From Acetobacteraceae bacterium (GTDB lineage: Bacteria; Pseudomonadota; Alphaproteobacteria; Acetobacterales; Acetobacteraceae), in assembly GCA_004843345.1 (NCBI GenBank), contig CP039460.1, forward strand, positions 248,001 to 312,000: a stretch of DNA of 64,000 nt, written 5' to 3'. The notes below the pieces were generated by a model that ran no database searches, was not told the origin of the DNA, and was given only the letters and a program-made list of their open reading frames with translations. The position numbers and the translations under genes are program-made. Shown piece after piece: positions 8,074 through 19,236 of the stretch. Numbering within the stretch: position 1 is the stretch's first letter; every line of letters begins with the position of its first letter.

Positions 8074-9993
8074 TTAAGGAATCTCTCGCTCTTTTTCCTC
8101 TAACGCTTCCTGTTTCATCAGCCATTTTTCTTCCCATGATTCAAGCTGTGCAACCAAAGAAGATAATTCAGCATTTAAGGAAGTAATTTTTTGAGAATCA
8201 TTTGAATCATACAAAGCAGGGTCTGCTAATTTTACTTCAATTCGCTGCTGATCTTTCCGCAACTTCTCCATCATCGCTTCAATAGATCGAATCTCTTTTT
8301 TCAATGGAGCTAACAAGCGTGTTAGCTCCTTGCGGTTTTCTCGCATTTCACGGGCTTGCGTAATCTTTTCCTGTTTAGTTTCAGGAACGTCTTCTTTTTC
8401 TTTTTTTTTAACAGCGCTCGCCTGCTCTAGAGAGGAGCGATAATCCTCCATACTGCCGTCAAAAGGCGTTACTGTGCCCCGAGCCGCAACAATCAATTGG
8501 TCTGCAACGGCTTCTACCAAATAACTATCATGGCTAATCAGCAAAACAGTGCCTTCAAATGCCATTAATGCACGAATAAGGCTGTCTCTTGCATCAATAT
8601 CCAAATGGTTTGTTGGCTCATCCAAAATAAGAAGATGTGGCGCATGACGTGTCGCTAAAGCAAGTAGAAGACGTGCTTTTTCGCCTCCAGACAATTGGCT
8701 GACAGGTGTATCTGCACGGTGGACATCTAAACCAAATCTAGCCAATTGTGCCCTTGCCACCGTTATATTCGCATCTGACAAAACACGCATCATATGATCC
8801 AAAGGCGTATCTGTTAAAATGAGAGCTTCCTGTTGGTGCTGGGCAAAATAGCCAACTTGTAATTTTGAAGAATGGACAAATTCACCCTGCAAAGGCAAAA
8901 GCTCTCCTGAAAGTAATTTTGCGAAGGTGGATTTCCCTTCGCCATTACGTCCCAAAAGCGCAATGCGGTCTCCCATATCAATCCGCATAGAAAGATTACT
9001 TAAAATAGCCTGTCCGTTATACCCTACAGAAACATTTTCAAGTTTCAGCATTGGAGGAGGAACTTCCCCAGGAGATGGGAAATCAAACTGAACAGGCGCT
9101 TCCTCTATCACCGAATCAATTTCCGGCAGACGCGCGAGGGCTTTTAGACGTGATTGCGCTTGACGTGCCTTCGTCGCTTTTGCACAGAAACGGGCAACAA
9201 AGGCTTCCATATGCTGACGTTGTTTTGCTACACGCTCCGCAGCCCTATTCTGCTGCAATGCCTGTTCTGTGCGGATGCGCAAAAAACGGCTAAAACCACC
9301 AGGCGTTAAGGAAAGTCTTCCTTTATCCAAGTGAAGAATAGAATCTGTTACATTATCGAGAAAATCCCGATCATGACTGACAAGCAAAACGGTTCCAGAA
9401 TAACGTTTTAGCCAAGATTCCAGCCATAATGCAGCCTCCATATCTAAATGGTTCGTTGGCTCATCCAAAAGGAGAAAATCAGGCTCTGTGAATAAAACAC
9501 CTGCGAGGCTGACACGCATCCTCCAGCCCCCAGAAAAATCAGAAATTGGACGCTGTTGGGCCTTTTCATCAAATCCTAAGCCGGAAAGAATCGTTGCGGC
9601 TCGCGCTGGTGCAGAATAAGCATCAATCACATTTAAACGTTCATGAATGTCTGCCAGTCGTACAGAAGACGGATCTTCCTTCTCCAAGCGCTGCATTTCA
9701 GCTAACAAGTTCGCACGCTCAATATCTGCCTCTAAGACGATCTCTAAAACAGTAGAAGGGCCTGAAGGTGATTCCTGCTTTACCCTTCCCATACTGACAC
9801 GGTTTGCAAGTGTCACTGATCCGCCGTCAGGTGAAATATCCCCTGAGATCACATTGAGCAGGGTTGATTTTCCTGCGCCATTTTTTCCAACCAATCCAAT
9901 CTTATGTCCTGCATCAATCGTCACAGAAGCATTATCTAATAATTGACGATGCCCAACACGCAGACTGAGATTGGTAACGTTAAGAATGCTCAT
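8074..9993 (-). CDS. ABC-F family ATPase (Uup/YheS-like)
   Basis: A 639-residue protein with two ABC domains on one chain and no membrane segments, the ABC-F arrangement that acts on ribosomes rather than in transport. First domain: Walker A GKNGAGKST, signature FSGGWRMRV, Walker B LLLDEPTNHLD. Second domain: GRNGEGKST, LSGGEKARL, LLILDEPTNHLD. A charged linker sits between them and the last ~110 residues form a Lys/Glu-rich coiled coil. Closest in layout to YheS; Uup is the alternative. Separate from the dhaK block by 300 nt and 61 nt downstream of the small membrane-protein gene on the same strand. Confidence 0.9.
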   Translation of the reverse strand: MSILNVTNLSLRVGHRQLLDNASVTIDAGHKIGLVGKNGAGKSTLLNVISGDISPDGGSVTLANRVSMGRVKQESPSGPSTVLEIVLEADIERANLLAEMQRLEKEDPSSVRLADIHERLNVIDAYSAPARAATILSGLGFDEKAQQRPISDFSGGWRMRVSLAGVLFTEPDFLLLDEPTNHLDMEAALWLESWLKRYSGTVLLVSHDRDFLDNVTDSILHLDKGRLSLTPGGFSRFLRIRTEQALQQNRAAERVAKQRQHMEAFVARFCAKATKARQAQSRLKALARLPEIDSVIEEAPVQFDFPSPGEVPPPMLKLENVSVGYNGQAILSNLSMRIDMGDRIALLGRNGEGKSTFAKLLSGELLPLQGEFVHSSKLQVGYFAQHQQEALILTDTPLDHMMRVLSDANITVARAQLARFGLDVHRADTPVSQLSGGEKARLLLALATRHAPHLLILDEPTNHLDIDARDSLIRALMAFEGTVLLISHDSYLVEAVADQLIVAARGTVTPFDGSMEDYRSSLEQASAVKKKEKEDVPETKQEKITQAREMRENRKELTRLLAPLKKEIRSIEAMMEKLRKDQQRIEVKLADPALYDSNDSQKITSLNAELSSLVAQLESWEEKWLMKQEALEEKEREIP

Positions 9994-10054
9994 GAAAAAT
10001 CTTTTCTAATTTAGGATATAACGAAGTGAAAATTTTCTTTAGACTTCCTAAAAA

Positions 10055-10279
10055 TCAGATAAAGAGCGTTCTGTAAACCTGAAAGGAAACAGCTAAAGCA
10101 TCTGCCAATGCTGCCTCATGCGCTTTAAGAGCGACATAATAAAGCACTAGTCCAAGAAAGATGAAAACAACAGAAAGACAGCCACCCCAAAAAGGGTATT
10201 TCTCATCAACGAGGAGTCCTAATCCATAGAACACCCCGCCAATAACACAACAAATACCCAGTAATTCTCCAAAACTCAT
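10055..10279 (-). CDS. Small membrane protein, unknown function
   Basis: A 74-residue hydrophobic protein with two predicted membrane helices (about residues 5-24 and 31-51) separated by a short DEKYPFWGG loop. A good ATG with GGGGC upstream and its position between the helicase and ABC-F genes on the same strand support a real gene. No family was recognised. Confidence 0.5.
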   Translation of the reverse strand: MSFGELLGICCVIGGVFYGLGLLVDEKYPFWGGCLSVVFIFLGLVLYYVALKAHEAALADALAVSFQVYRTLFI

Positions 10280-10383
10280 ATTTCTGCCCCTTCATTGAGC
10301 GTAAGAAATAACTTACCTCAGGGAACTTTACTATATGGTGGCGTAAATTGTTTGAAGAAAATCTAAGGGTACATCACACACCG

Positions 10384-11694
10384 TTAAGCGTGTGAGTACA
10401 TTTTATTAATACGTTTTGGCTTCCGTGCAGAAGAAGCTTGAGGCGCATGTTTCTGCCCCCTTGGACGGTGGTTCTGAGAACGACGTCCACCACCACCTGA
10501 TCGCTTTTTACCAAGAACTGGCGCAGGCATTTTTGAATGCTGTGCCGCTTCTGAATGGAAAGGCTGCTCCAAATCAACAGGAATAGCTTGACCAACTGCT
10601 TTTTCAATATTTTTCAGCCATGCGCGCTGCTCTGGACTACAGAAAGAATAAGCATATCCCTGACGGCCTGCACGCCCACTACGTCCAATACGGTGAACAT
10701 AGGATTCTGGAATATTTGGCAAGTCAAAGTTAACAACCAAGGAAACATCTTCAACGTCAATGCCACGGGCCGCAATATCCGTTGCGACAAGAACCTCAAT
10801 ATCACCCGTTCTAAAGCCGTTCATGGCTTTTTCTCTAGCTGATTGAGACTTGTTACCATGAAGTGCAGCCGCCTCAATACCATTTTCGAGAAGGAACGCC
10901 GCAACCTTATTTGCTTCATGCTTCATCAATGTAAAGACAACAACACGGCGAGGCTTTTTTTGCTCATTATTAAGCAAATATAAAAGCGCCTCTTTTTTAT
11001 CTTTTTCTTCTAAAAATAAAATTTTCTGGGTAATACGCTCAACAGAAGTCTGTTCTGGAACAACCTGAACCTGAACAGGATCAGAAAGTAATGTTTCAGA
11101 AAGGCTTCGAATATTTTCTGGGAAAGTCGCAGAAAACAACATCGTCTGGCATTTGTTTGGAAGTTTTGCCGAAATCGTACGAATATCGTGGATAAAACCC
11201 ATATCAAGCATACGATCCGCTTCATCCAAAACCAAGAATTCTGTTGAAGAAAAATCAACATAACCTTGGTTGGCGAGATCCAACAAACGTCCCGTCGTTG
11301 CGACAAGAACATCCGCGCCACGACGCAAGCTTTCAACTTGACGCCCCTGCCCGACACCGCCGAAAACGGTAGCGATACGGAAACCTTTTATAAAACGTGA
11401 GAAATCCGAAATATTATCAGAAATCTGTAATGCCAGCTCACGGGTCGGTGCTAAAATCAAAGCCCTAAATCCCCAAGCTTTATAAACTGTCGGCTTTTGA
11501 GAAATAAACTGTAAAATAGGCAAACCAAAAGAAGCGGTTTTCCCTGTCCCCGTCTGTGCGAGACCGAGAACATCGCGCCCCTCAAGTATCCTTGGAATGG
11601 CTTGCGCCTGAATTGGAGTTGGTGTTTTGTATCCAGTGGCTTCTATCGCTTGACGAAGAGACACTGTAAAGCCAAAGGCATCAAAATTAGTCAC
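10384..11694 (-). CDS. rhlE: DEAD-box RNA helicase, RhlE-like
   Basis: A 436-residue ATP-dependent RNA helicase. In order: Q motif near residues 20-30 (TPIQAQAIP), Walker A AQTGTGKT, PTRELA, DEAD box (VLDEADRMLDMGF), SAT, then helicase C motifs ATDIAARGIDV and HRIGRSGRAGR. The last ~65 residues are a basic tail rich in Arg, Gly, His and Gln (GGGGRR), typical of RhlE and likely an RNA-contacting extension. Role probably ribosome assembly or RNA turnover. Stands alone on the minus strand; the region before the start is about 160 nt up to the tRNA gene. Confidence 0.92.
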   Translation of the reverse strand: MTNFDAFGFTVSLRQAIEATGYKTPTPIQAQAIPRILEGRDVLGLAQTGTGKTASFGLPILQFISQKPTVYKAWGFRALILAPTRELALQISDNISDFSRFIKGFRIATVFGGVGQGRQVESLRRGADVLVATTGRLLDLANQGYVDFSSTEFLVLDEADRMLDMGFIHDIRTISAKLPNKCQTMLFSATFPENIRSLSETLLSDPVQVQVVPEQTSVERITQKILFLEEKDKKEALLYLLNNEQKKPRRVVVFTLMKHEANKVAAFLLENGIEAAALHGNKSQSAREKAMNGFRTGDIEVLVATDIAARGIDVEDVSLVVNFDLPNIPESYVHRIGRSGRAGRQGYAYSFCSPEQRAWLKNIEKAVGQAIPVDLEQPFHSEAAQHSKMPAPVLGKKRSGGGGRRSQNHRPRGQKHAPQASSARKPKRINKMYSHA

Positions 11695-11853
11695 TTGCTT
11701 TCACAATCTTTATTTAAAATGGAAGAGAATTTTAAATCTCTTTTAATAAAGACTATTTTAGTACTTTTAAAAAAGAGACGCAAGCGAACAAAAAATTATC
11801 CCGTAGAAAGACGGAGAACGTCTAACGATTTTTAATGGAAAATCATAAGAAAA

Positions 11854-11943
11854 TGGCGGAGGGGATGGGATTCGAACCCACGATAGAGTTTCCCCTATAC
11901 TGGTTTAGCAAACCAGCGCCTTCAGCCTCTCGGCCACCCCTCC
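11854..11943 (-). tRNA. tRNA-Ser(GCT)
   Basis: A 90-nt tRNA including an encoded CCA (11854-11856 on the plus strand reads TGG). The acceptor arms GGAGGGG and CCCCTCC pair, the T arm contains GGTTCGAATCC, and the anticodon stem-loop CTGGTTTGCTAAACCAG gives anticodon GCT, decoding AGC/AGU. The extended variable arm is the class II form expected of serine tRNAs. Confidence 0.95.
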
Positions 11944-12016
11944 ACATTCTTTTTTGAAGACAGAGCGAATCTTTAAATTAAAGTTCAACCCTGCGTTACA
12001 GCCCCTATTTAAGGGG

Positions 12017-12048
12017 AAAAAGCGGAGGCGTCAAATTATTCCTCCGCT
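12017..12048 (-). terminator. Intrinsic terminator of gatCAB
   Basis: Stem AGCGGAGG (12021-12028) with CCTCCGCT (12041-12048), 12-nt loop, followed on the minus strand by five T. It sits about 27 nt after the gatB stop. Confidence 0.75.
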
Positions 12049-12074
12049 TTCTTTTAAATAAACTGATAAAATTT

Positions 12075-13535
12075 TTATTTATCTAAAATTTTATGCAGCT
12101 CTTCATTTACAACGGCTGGGTTTGCTTTTCCCCGCATCCGCTTCATAACTTGCCCCACAAAAAAGCCAAAGAGACGATCTTTACCAGATTTATACTCTTC
12201 AACCTTATCTGCATTTTCGGCAATAACAGCTTCGCACTCTTTTAAAATTACTCCTGTATCCGTCACCTGGCGCAAGCCCTTCTTATCAATGATTTTTTCA
12301 GGGTCTTCGCCTGTTTCAATCATATCCTCAAGGACTTCTTTAGCAATTTTACCGTTAATTGTACTATCTTCAATCAAGCCCAGAAGCTGATTTAAAGCCT
12401 CTGCGGAAACGGGAGAATCTTCCAAACTTTTACCTGTACGGTTCAAGCCTGCAAAGAAATCTCCCAAAACCCAATTCACAGCAAGGCGTGGATCTCTTCC
12501 CTTGGCAACCGCCTCATAAAAATCAGCGGTTGAAGCTTCTGTCGTCAAAATTCCAGATTCATAGGCGTTAATGCCATAATCTTTTTCAAGACGTGCCCGC
12601 TTTTCATCTGGCAATTCAGGTAAATCCTGACGCAATTTTTCAATATATTCGTCTGTAATCTGAACAGGCAACAAATCGGGATCAGGAAAATAGCGGTAAT
12701 CCTGTGCGTTTTCCTTTGTTCTAAGGGAACGCGTCTCCCCTTTCACAGAATCAAACAATCTTGTCTCCTGATCTACCGTTCCACCAGCTTCCCAAACTTC
12801 TACCTGACGCTTTGCCTCGACTTCAACGGCCTGCATCACGAAACGGATTGAATTGACATTCTTAATCTCGCAACGGGTTCTATACCCCTCTTCACCGACC
12901 TTACGAACAGAAACATTCACATCAGCTCGCATAGAGCCTTCTTCCATATTCCCATCGCAAGACCCGACATAGCGTACAATCTGCCGAAGCTTCCGCACAT
13001 AAGCGCCAGCCGCTTCTGGAGAGCGAATATCAGGCTCACTCACAATTTCCATCAATCCAACACCAGCACGGTTTAAATCAATATAAGAAAGATTAGGATC
13101 CTGATCATGCAAAGACTTCCCTGCATCCTGTTCAAGATGCATACGGGTGATGCCAATTTCTCTCTGCGTTCCATCAGCGAGGTCAACAATCAGCTTTCCT
13201 TTTCCAACGATAGGATGGAAAAACTGTGAAATCTGATAGCCCTGCGGTAAATCTGCGTAAAAATAATTTTTACGATCAAATTGACTAAATTTATTAATCT
13301 CGGCTTTTAAAGCAAGCCCTGTCCGCACACCTTGCGCAACGCATTCCTCGTTTAAGACAGGCAACGCACCGGGAAATGCCGCATCCACAATACTGACATT
13401 CTCATTCGGTGCTGCGCCATAAGTTGCCGAAGCACCCGAGAAAAGCTTGGACTTACTGACAATTTGCGCATGAACCTCCAGTCCAACGACAATTTCCCAG
13501 TCTCCAGTCTGCCCTTTTAAAATCCATTCACTCAT
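12075..13535 (-). CDS. gatB: Aspartyl/glutamyl-tRNA amidotransferase subunit B
   Basis: A 486-residue GatB of normal length. The N-terminal catalytic part shows [12 protein letters not shown] and the conserved [17 protein letters not shown]; the C-terminal ~150 residues are the YqeY-like tRNA-binding domain. It activates the side chain of Glu (or Asp) on mischarged tRNA(Gln)/tRNA(Asn) using ATP and receives ammonia from GatA. Last gene of the gatC-gatA-gatB operon; its start overlaps the gatA stop by 4 nt. Confidence 0.96.
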   Translation of the reverse strand: MSEWILKGQTGDWEIVVGLEVHAQIVSKSKLFSGASATYGAAPNENVSIVDAAFPGALPVLNEECVAQGVRTGLALKAEINKFSQFDRKNYFYADLPQGYQISQFFHPIVGKGKLIVDLADGTQREIGITRMHLEQDAGKSLHDQDPNLSYIDLNRAGVGLMEIVSEPDIRSPEAAGAYVRKLRQIVRYVGSCDGNMEEGSMRADVNVSVRKVGEEGYRTRCEIKNVNSIRFVMQAVEVEAKRQVEVWEAGGTVDQETRLFDSVKGETRSLRTKENAQDYRYFPDPDLLPVQITDEYIEKLRQDLPELPDEKRARLEKDYGINAYESGILTTEASTADFYEAVAKGRDPRLAVNWVLGDFFAGLNRTGKSLEDSPVSAEALNQLLGLIEDSTINGKIAKEVLEDMIETGEDPEKIIDKKGLRQVTDTGVILKECEAVIAENADKVEEYKSGKDRLFGFFVGQVMKRMRGKANPAVVNEELHKILDK

Positions 13536-15046
13536 GCTGCACCTCCGCTTTTATGATTGCCAGCCCACAACGCAGGACGCTGCTTAAAATTAATGGCTTT
13601 TTCTAAAGCGCCACCAGTTGCCAAAATGCTTTCCTCATCAAAGAAATTACCAATCAGCTGCAATCCAAGGGGAACACCTAAATTATCTAGGCCAGATGGC
13701 AAAGACAGTGCAGGCACACCTGCCAAACTAGCAGGTACTGTGAAAATATCATTCAAATAACGCTGGATTGGATTGGCTGGCTCTTGATCCCAAGCAAACG
13801 CACCGCTTGGCGCAGTTGGTGTCAGCAAAACATCTACTGTTTTAAACACATTGACAAAATCCTGACGGATTTTTGCGCGCACTTTCTGAGCTTGCAGATA
13901 ATAAGCATCATATTGCTCTGCTGAAAGAACATATGTTCCTAACAAGATACGGCGTTTTACCTCATCTCCAAAACCAGCATCACGGGTTTCTTCATAAAGC
14001 TCATCAAGACTTTTTCCAGCGACACGCTCCCCATAACGAACGCCATCATAGCGTGAAAGGTTTGAGGAAGCTTCCGCTAGAGCAACAATATAATAGGTTG
14101 GCAAGCCATAAGAGGAATGCGGCAAAGAAACTTCTATGATTTCTGCACCAGCCTCTTTCAATTGTTGTGCGCCCATGTCCCACTGTTCTAAAATCTCTTT
14201 TGGCGTATCCTTATGACGATATTCTTTTGGAATGCCAACTTTTAGACCTTTGACACCTCTGGAAACAGCTTTTTCAAAATCAGGAATAGGATGATTGGCA
14301 CTTGTTGAATCTTTTGCATCATGCCCAACCATTGATTTGAGCATAATCGCACAATCACGCAAATCACGTCCCATAGGCCCAGCCTGATCCAAAGAACTGG
14401 CAAAAGCGACCATACCAAAACGGGAGCAACGGCCATAAGTTGGCTTAACACCTGCAATACCACAGAAAGCGGCTGGTTGACGAATAGATCCCCCTGTATC
14501 ACTTCCTGTTGCCCCAAGAGCAAGCCCTGCTGCAACGGCAGCAGCAGACCCACCTGAGGATCCGCCAGGAACAAGCTTTGAATCACTTCCAGTACGCTTC
14601 CACGGATTTTCAACACCACCGTAAGCAGAAGTTAAGTTTCCAGAGCCCATGGCAAACTCATCCATATTAAGTTTACCCAAAATAATAGCGCCGTCCTGAC
14701 GTAATTTTGCAGAAACAGTACTTTCATAAGGCGGAACAAAATTCTCTAAAATACGGCTTCCTGCCGTTGTTTTAAGATTTTTTGTAACAAAAAGATCTTT
14801 AATCCCGAGTGGAATACCTGTAAGGGGCTTTCCTTCTCCTTTTGCTAAAATTTCATCTGATTGTTTTGCAACCTGACGGGCTTCATCAAAATTTGTCGCC
14901 AAATATGCATTGACACGGGGATTATGCGTTTCAATCGCATCAATATAAGCATTTGTAAGTTCAGATGCTGAAATCTTCTTTGCTGCCAAGGCATCTCTTG
15001 CCTCAGCCAAAGAAAGATCAATAAGATTCGTTTTTTTGTCGCTCAT
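13532..15046 (-). CDS. gatA: Aspartyl/glutamyl-tRNA amidotransferase subunit A
   Basis: A 504-residue amidase-signature enzyme that releases ammonia from glutamine for GatB. The Ser-cisSer-Lys catalytic set is visible in GIKDLF (Lys), [10 protein letters not shown] and [13 protein letters not shown] (nucleophilic Ser). Overlaps gatC and gatB by 4 nt each, so translation is probably coupled and subunits made in equal amounts. Confidence 0.96.
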   Translation of the reverse strand: MSDKKTNLIDLSLAEARDALAAKKISASELTNAYIDAIETHNPRVNAYLATNFDEARQVAKQSDEILAKGEGKPLTGIPLGIKDLFVTKNLKTTAGSRILENFVPPYESTVSAKLRQDGAIILGKLNMDEFAMGSGNLTSAYGGVENPWKRTGSDSKLVPGGSSGGSAAAVAAGLALGATGSDTGGSIRQPAAFCGIAGVKPTYGRCSRFGMVAFASSLDQAGPMGRDLRDCAIMLKSMVGHDAKDSTSANHPIPDFEKAVSRGVKGLKVGIPKEYRHKDTPKEILEQWDMGAQQLKEAGAEIIEVSLPHSSYGLPTYYIVALAEASSNLSRYDGVRYGERVAGKSLDELYEETRDAGFGDEVKRRILLGTYVLSAEQYDAYYLQAQKVRAKIRQDFVNVFKTVDVLLTPTAPSGAFAWDQEPANPIQRYLNDIFTVPASLAGVPALSLPSGLDNLGVPLGLQLIGNFFDEESILATGGALEKAINFKQRPALWAGNHKSGGAA

Positions 15047-15339
15047 TCTACTACCTTTGGAACTGTGAAATATGGCCCAGCAGCTTCTGGGGCGTTACTT
15101 AAAATCTCTTTGACGCAGTTTCCATCCGTCACCTGATCTTGACGCAAAGGCGTTTGAGAAAGTGTTGCCGTTGTCATAGGCTCAACCCCTTGAACATCAA
15201 CTTCTGAAAGTTGCTCAACCCATGACAATATATTGTTGATATCCCGCCCAAGATTTTCCTGTTCAGCAGGCTTTAAACGTATACGTGCGAGCTTTGCGAC
15301 ACGTGTAATGGTCGCGATATCGAAGGACATAAACGACAT
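15043..15339 (-). CDS. gatC: Aspartyl/glutamyl-tRNA amidotransferase subunit C
   Basis: A 98-residue GatC that wraps around and stabilises GatA. It has the conserved VAKLARIRL helix near the N terminus and the Pro-rich QGVEPMTT and LRQDQV segments. A second in-frame ATG three codons in (MSFD) could also be the start. First gene of the operon, divergent from ruvX with 136 nt between the starts. Confidence 0.93.
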   Translation of the reverse strand: MSFMSFDIATITRVAKLARIRLKPAEQENLGRDINNILSWVEQLSEVDVQGVEPMTTATLSQTPLRQDQVTDGNCVKEILSNAPEAAGPYFTVPKVVE

Positions 15340-15475
15340 TTCTCCTAAAAAATTTCAAACTCAACTGCATCTTCTTTTAATCGATACAGGTGTCTACCTT
15401 AACCTTAATAACATACCAACTTAGCATTTTACCTGTTATATCTTAATTTTTCACTCCAAAATTTTTACGAACTTC

Positions 15476-15982
15476 ATGACATCCGACTGCAAAAATGCCC
15501 TTTTATCTCCTCAAGAATTTTCAAAATCTCTTCCAGAACAGGGGCGTCTTCTTGGCATTGACCCTGGAAAAGTCCGTATTGGCCTTGCACTCTCGGATCT
15601 TGGGAGACGCATTGCCAGCCCCGCAGGCACTATTCAACGGGGCAGACTAAAAGAAATGGTCTCAGCCATTGAAAACATCATTCAGGGAGAAGATGTCTGC
15701 GCTATCCTTGTTGGACTTCCATTAGAAATGAATGGTTCAGAAGGAAGTTCTGCGCAATCCGCCCGTGATTTTGGCACGATGATTGCGAAAGCATTCCAGC
15801 TCCCTCTTACCTTTTGGGATGAGCGCTTTTCTTCCTCGGTTGTGAATCGCTTTTTAATTGAAGAGGTTGATATTAGCCGTAAAAAGCGCAGCGCTGTTGT
15901 CGATAAGATGGCGGCCTCTTACCAACTCCAAGGCTGGCTGGACGCTGCCCGCCCTTCCTTCAATAATTTTCAAAGATTTTAA
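15476..15982 (+). CDS. ruvX: Holliday junction resolvase-like protein RuvX/YqgF
   Basis: A 168-residue RNase H-fold protein with GIDPGKVRIGLALSD, LVGLPLEMNG, WDERFSS and the closing VDKMAAS motif that together define YqgF. Family roles are pre-16S rRNA 5'-end maturation and possibly junction resolution. Divergent from gatCAB, as often seen in alphaproteobacteria. Confidence 0.92.
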   Translation: MTSDCKNALLSPQEFSKSLPEQGRLLGIDPGKVRIGLALSDLGRRIASPAGTIQRGRLKEMVSAIENIIQGEDVCAILVGLPLEMNGSEGSSAQSARDFGTMIAKAFQLPLTFWDERFSSSVVNRFLIEEVDISRKKRSAVVDKMAASYQLQGWLDAARPSFNNFQRF

Positions 15983-15986
15983 GTCA

Positions 15987-16016
15987 TTTTCCGCTTTTCG
16001 CATTCATCGCTATAAT
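15987..16016 (+). promoter_or_regulatory. Candidate promoter for the two CDF genes
   Basis: A perfect TATAAT at 16011-16016 lies 63 nt before the first CDF start. The matching -35 region (TTTTCC, 15987-15992, 18-nt spacing) is weak, so activation by a regulator is possible. Confidence 0.4.
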
Positions 16017-16078
16017 ACACGGCGGTACTCCAAAAAAAAATGGCACATGCCTTTCTTCAATGAACATCTAATAGAGAT

Positions 16079-17116
<1,038 letters not shown>

Positions 17117-17125
17117 GAAATAGAG

Positions 17126-18094
17126 ATGCCACAGGCTCCTTTAGAGAAAAACCAAGACAGCAATCAGGCGGTAAAATTAGCCATCATTTGCCTTCCTGTT
17201 AGCCTTCTTGTTCTATTTATCAAAATGGCCGCTTGGTATGTTACGGACTCAACAGCACTTTTCTCAGATGGACTTGAAACATTAGCAAATGTTGCTGCGG
17301 CTGTTGGCGCTATTTGGGCCGTCAAATTAGCCTCTCTCCCACCCGATGAAAACCATCCTTATGGGCATGCAAAAGCTGAAGCCATTTTTGCGATTATTGA
17401 ATCGCTTTTTGTTTTTACAACGGGTGTTTTAATCGCACTTTTAGCTTTTCGGGAATGGTTTTTTCCATCTCCTCTGCAAACCCCTTTTATTGGAGCAGCC
17501 CTCAACGGTTTTGCTGGGATTATTAACCTGATTTGGGGTATTACGCTCTTTCGTTGGGGGAAAAAACACCATTCTTCTACATTACAGTCCACTGGTAATC
17601 ACATGATTTCTGATATTTGGGCGAGCATCGGCCTCATTGTCGGAATCATCTTAATCCCAATTACAGGCTGGGAACGCCTTGACGGCTTTATGTCCTTTTT
17701 AATTGGCATCAATGTCCTTTTTGTCGGCGGAAAAATGTTTTGGACAGCAACGCATCCGCTTATGGATCAAGCACTCCCACCAGAAGAACGAAAACAAATT
17801 GACAAAATTATTTGGGAAAATGCCTGCGGACAAGCCAAGGCGCACGATATAAGGATGAGACGAGCGGGAAAAGACCTGTTTACCGAGTTTCACCTTGCCG
17901 TTCCAGATGAAACGCCTGTCTCAAAAGCTTACAATATCTGCGCCCGTATCGAAACCGCTCTCAGACAAGAAATGGGCAATATTTCCGTTCATATTTATCT
18001 TGAACCCGATAGCCACGCTCTTCTTGAAAAAGGAGAAGAAGCAACCAGCAAGCAAGCTGTCTGCAAAAAATCTAAAAATTGCTGTTGCTATTAA
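17126..18094 (+). CDS. Cation diffusion facilitator (FieF-like branch)
   Basis: A 322-residue six-helix cation efflux protein. Residues resembling the FieF branch are seen: SDGLETLANV in helix 2, PPDENHPYGHAKAEA in the following loop, and HMISDIWASIG in helix 5. In helix 2 the canonical DxxxD is DxxxT, a substitution that would alter the transport site, whereas the helix 5 HxxxD is intact. The C-terminal domain ends in a Cys cluster (CCCY), a possible extra metal ligand. Preceded by AGGAAATAGAG at good spacing and 9 nt from the upstream CDF gene. Substrate could be Fe, Zn, Mn or Cd. Confidence 0.88.
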   Translation: MPQAPLEKNQDSNQAVKLAIICLPVSLLVLFIKMAAWYVTDSTALFSDGLETLANVAAAVGAIWAVKLASLPPDENHPYGHAKAEAIFAIIESLFVFTTGVLIALLAFREWFFPSPLQTPFIGAALNGFAGIINLIWGITLFRWGKKHHSSTLQSTGNHMISDIWASIGLIVGIILIPITGWERLDGFMSFLIGINVLFVGGKMFWTATHPLMDQALPPEERKQIDKIIWENACGQAKAHDIRMRRAGKDLFTEFHLAVPDETPVSKAYNICARIETALRQEMGNISVHIYLEPDSHALLEKGEEATSKQAVCKKSKNCCCY

Positions 18095-18203
18095 ATAAAA
18101 CGGCATGCCGTGCAAAAAGTCTCAAAGAAGATTGGACGCTTGGGACGCAATACAGTACCCTCTCTAGGGAGATTTTATTTCACTCTCTTCCAGCAATGAA
18201 AGA

Positions 18204-19214
18204 ATGATTATTATGGCTCAAAGTCTTACAAATAACGAAATTCAAATCAGCGGACTTCCCTCTTCAGTCTTGCGTATTGCCCTAGGAACTTGGGCGATTG
18301 GCGGCTGGATGTGGGGAGGCTCCGATGATAATTTAGCAATTAAAACAATCCATGATGCTGTTGCTAATGGAATCAATCTTATTGATACAGCGCCTGTTTA
18401 TGGTTTTGGACATTCGGAAGAAGTCGTTGGAAAAGCTCTTGCTAGCTTAACAGACAAAAAACCTTTTATTGCGACCAAAGTTGGCCTTAGCTGGGATAAT
18501 GGCAAAGTCTATCGTGATTCACGCCCTGAAATTATCCGTCAAGGTATCGAAGATTCTCTGCGCCGCCTTGGTGTTGACACGATTGCTCTGGCTCAGGTTC
18601 ACTGGCCGGATAACAAAACCCCTATCGAAGATACTGCGGCTGAACTTGCAAAGTTGCGCCAAGAAGGAAAAATCCTCTCTATTGGTGTAAGCAACTATTC
18701 TGCTGATCAGATGAAAGTCTTTCAACAGGCTGCGCCTCTTGCAACCTCTCAAGACCCTCTCAATATTTTTGAACGTGCCACAGAGAAAAATACACTGCCT
18801 TTCGTCAAAGAAAATGACATGGCACTTTTGGCTTACGGTCCTCTTTGCCGTGGTCTTCTCAGTGGTAAGATTACAGCTAGCTCAACCTTTACAGGAGATG
18901 ATCTGCGTAAAACGGATCCTAAGTTCCAAGCGCCACGCTTTGAGCAATATTTAAAAGCAGTCACTGAGCTTCAAGCCCTTGCAGATTCCAAAGGAAAATC
19001 TCTTTTGGCGCTTGCTATTCGCTGGGTTTTGGATTTGGGGCCAACCATTGCGCTTTGGGGTGCTCGCAAGCCTGAACAGGTTACCAATATTCGGGATGCA
19101 CTCGACTGGTCTCTTTCCGCAGACGATTATCGTAAAATTGATGATATTCTTGCCCGGAACACACCAGATCCGATTGAACCAACCTTTATGGCTCCCCCAG
19201 AACGTCAAGCTTAA
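18204..19214 (+). CDS. Aldo/keto reductase
   Basis: A 336-residue TIM-barrel NAD(P)H-dependent oxidoreductase. The catalytic tetrad is visible: Asp and Tyr in LIDTAPVYGFGHSE, Lys in FIATKVGL, His in AQVHWPD; the C-terminal nucleotide-binding part has the ALWGARKPEQV stretch. Substrate not predictable. A second ATG (18213, MAQS) is an alternative start. A 12-bp palindrome lies at 18100-18111 upstream. The DUF2272 gene begins 22 nt after the stop on the same strand. Confidence 0.9.
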   Translation: MIIMAQSLTNNEIQISGLPSSVLRIALGTWAIGGWMWGGSDDNLAIKTIHDAVANGINLIDTAPVYGFGHSEEVVGKALASLTDKKPFIATKVGLSWDNGKVYRDSRPEIIRQGIEDSLRRLGVDTIALAQVHWPDNKTPIEDTAAELAKLRQEGKILSIGVSNYSADQMKVFQQAAPLATSQDPLNIFERATEKNTLPFVKENDMALLAYGPLCRGLLSGKITASSTFTGDDLRKTDPKFQAPRFEQYLKAVTELQALADSKGKSLLALAIRWVLDLGPTIALWGARKPEQVTNIRDALDWSLSADDYRKIDDILARNTPDPIEPTFMAPPERQA

Positions 19215-19236
19215 AACTGACAAAACTGGACGACTA

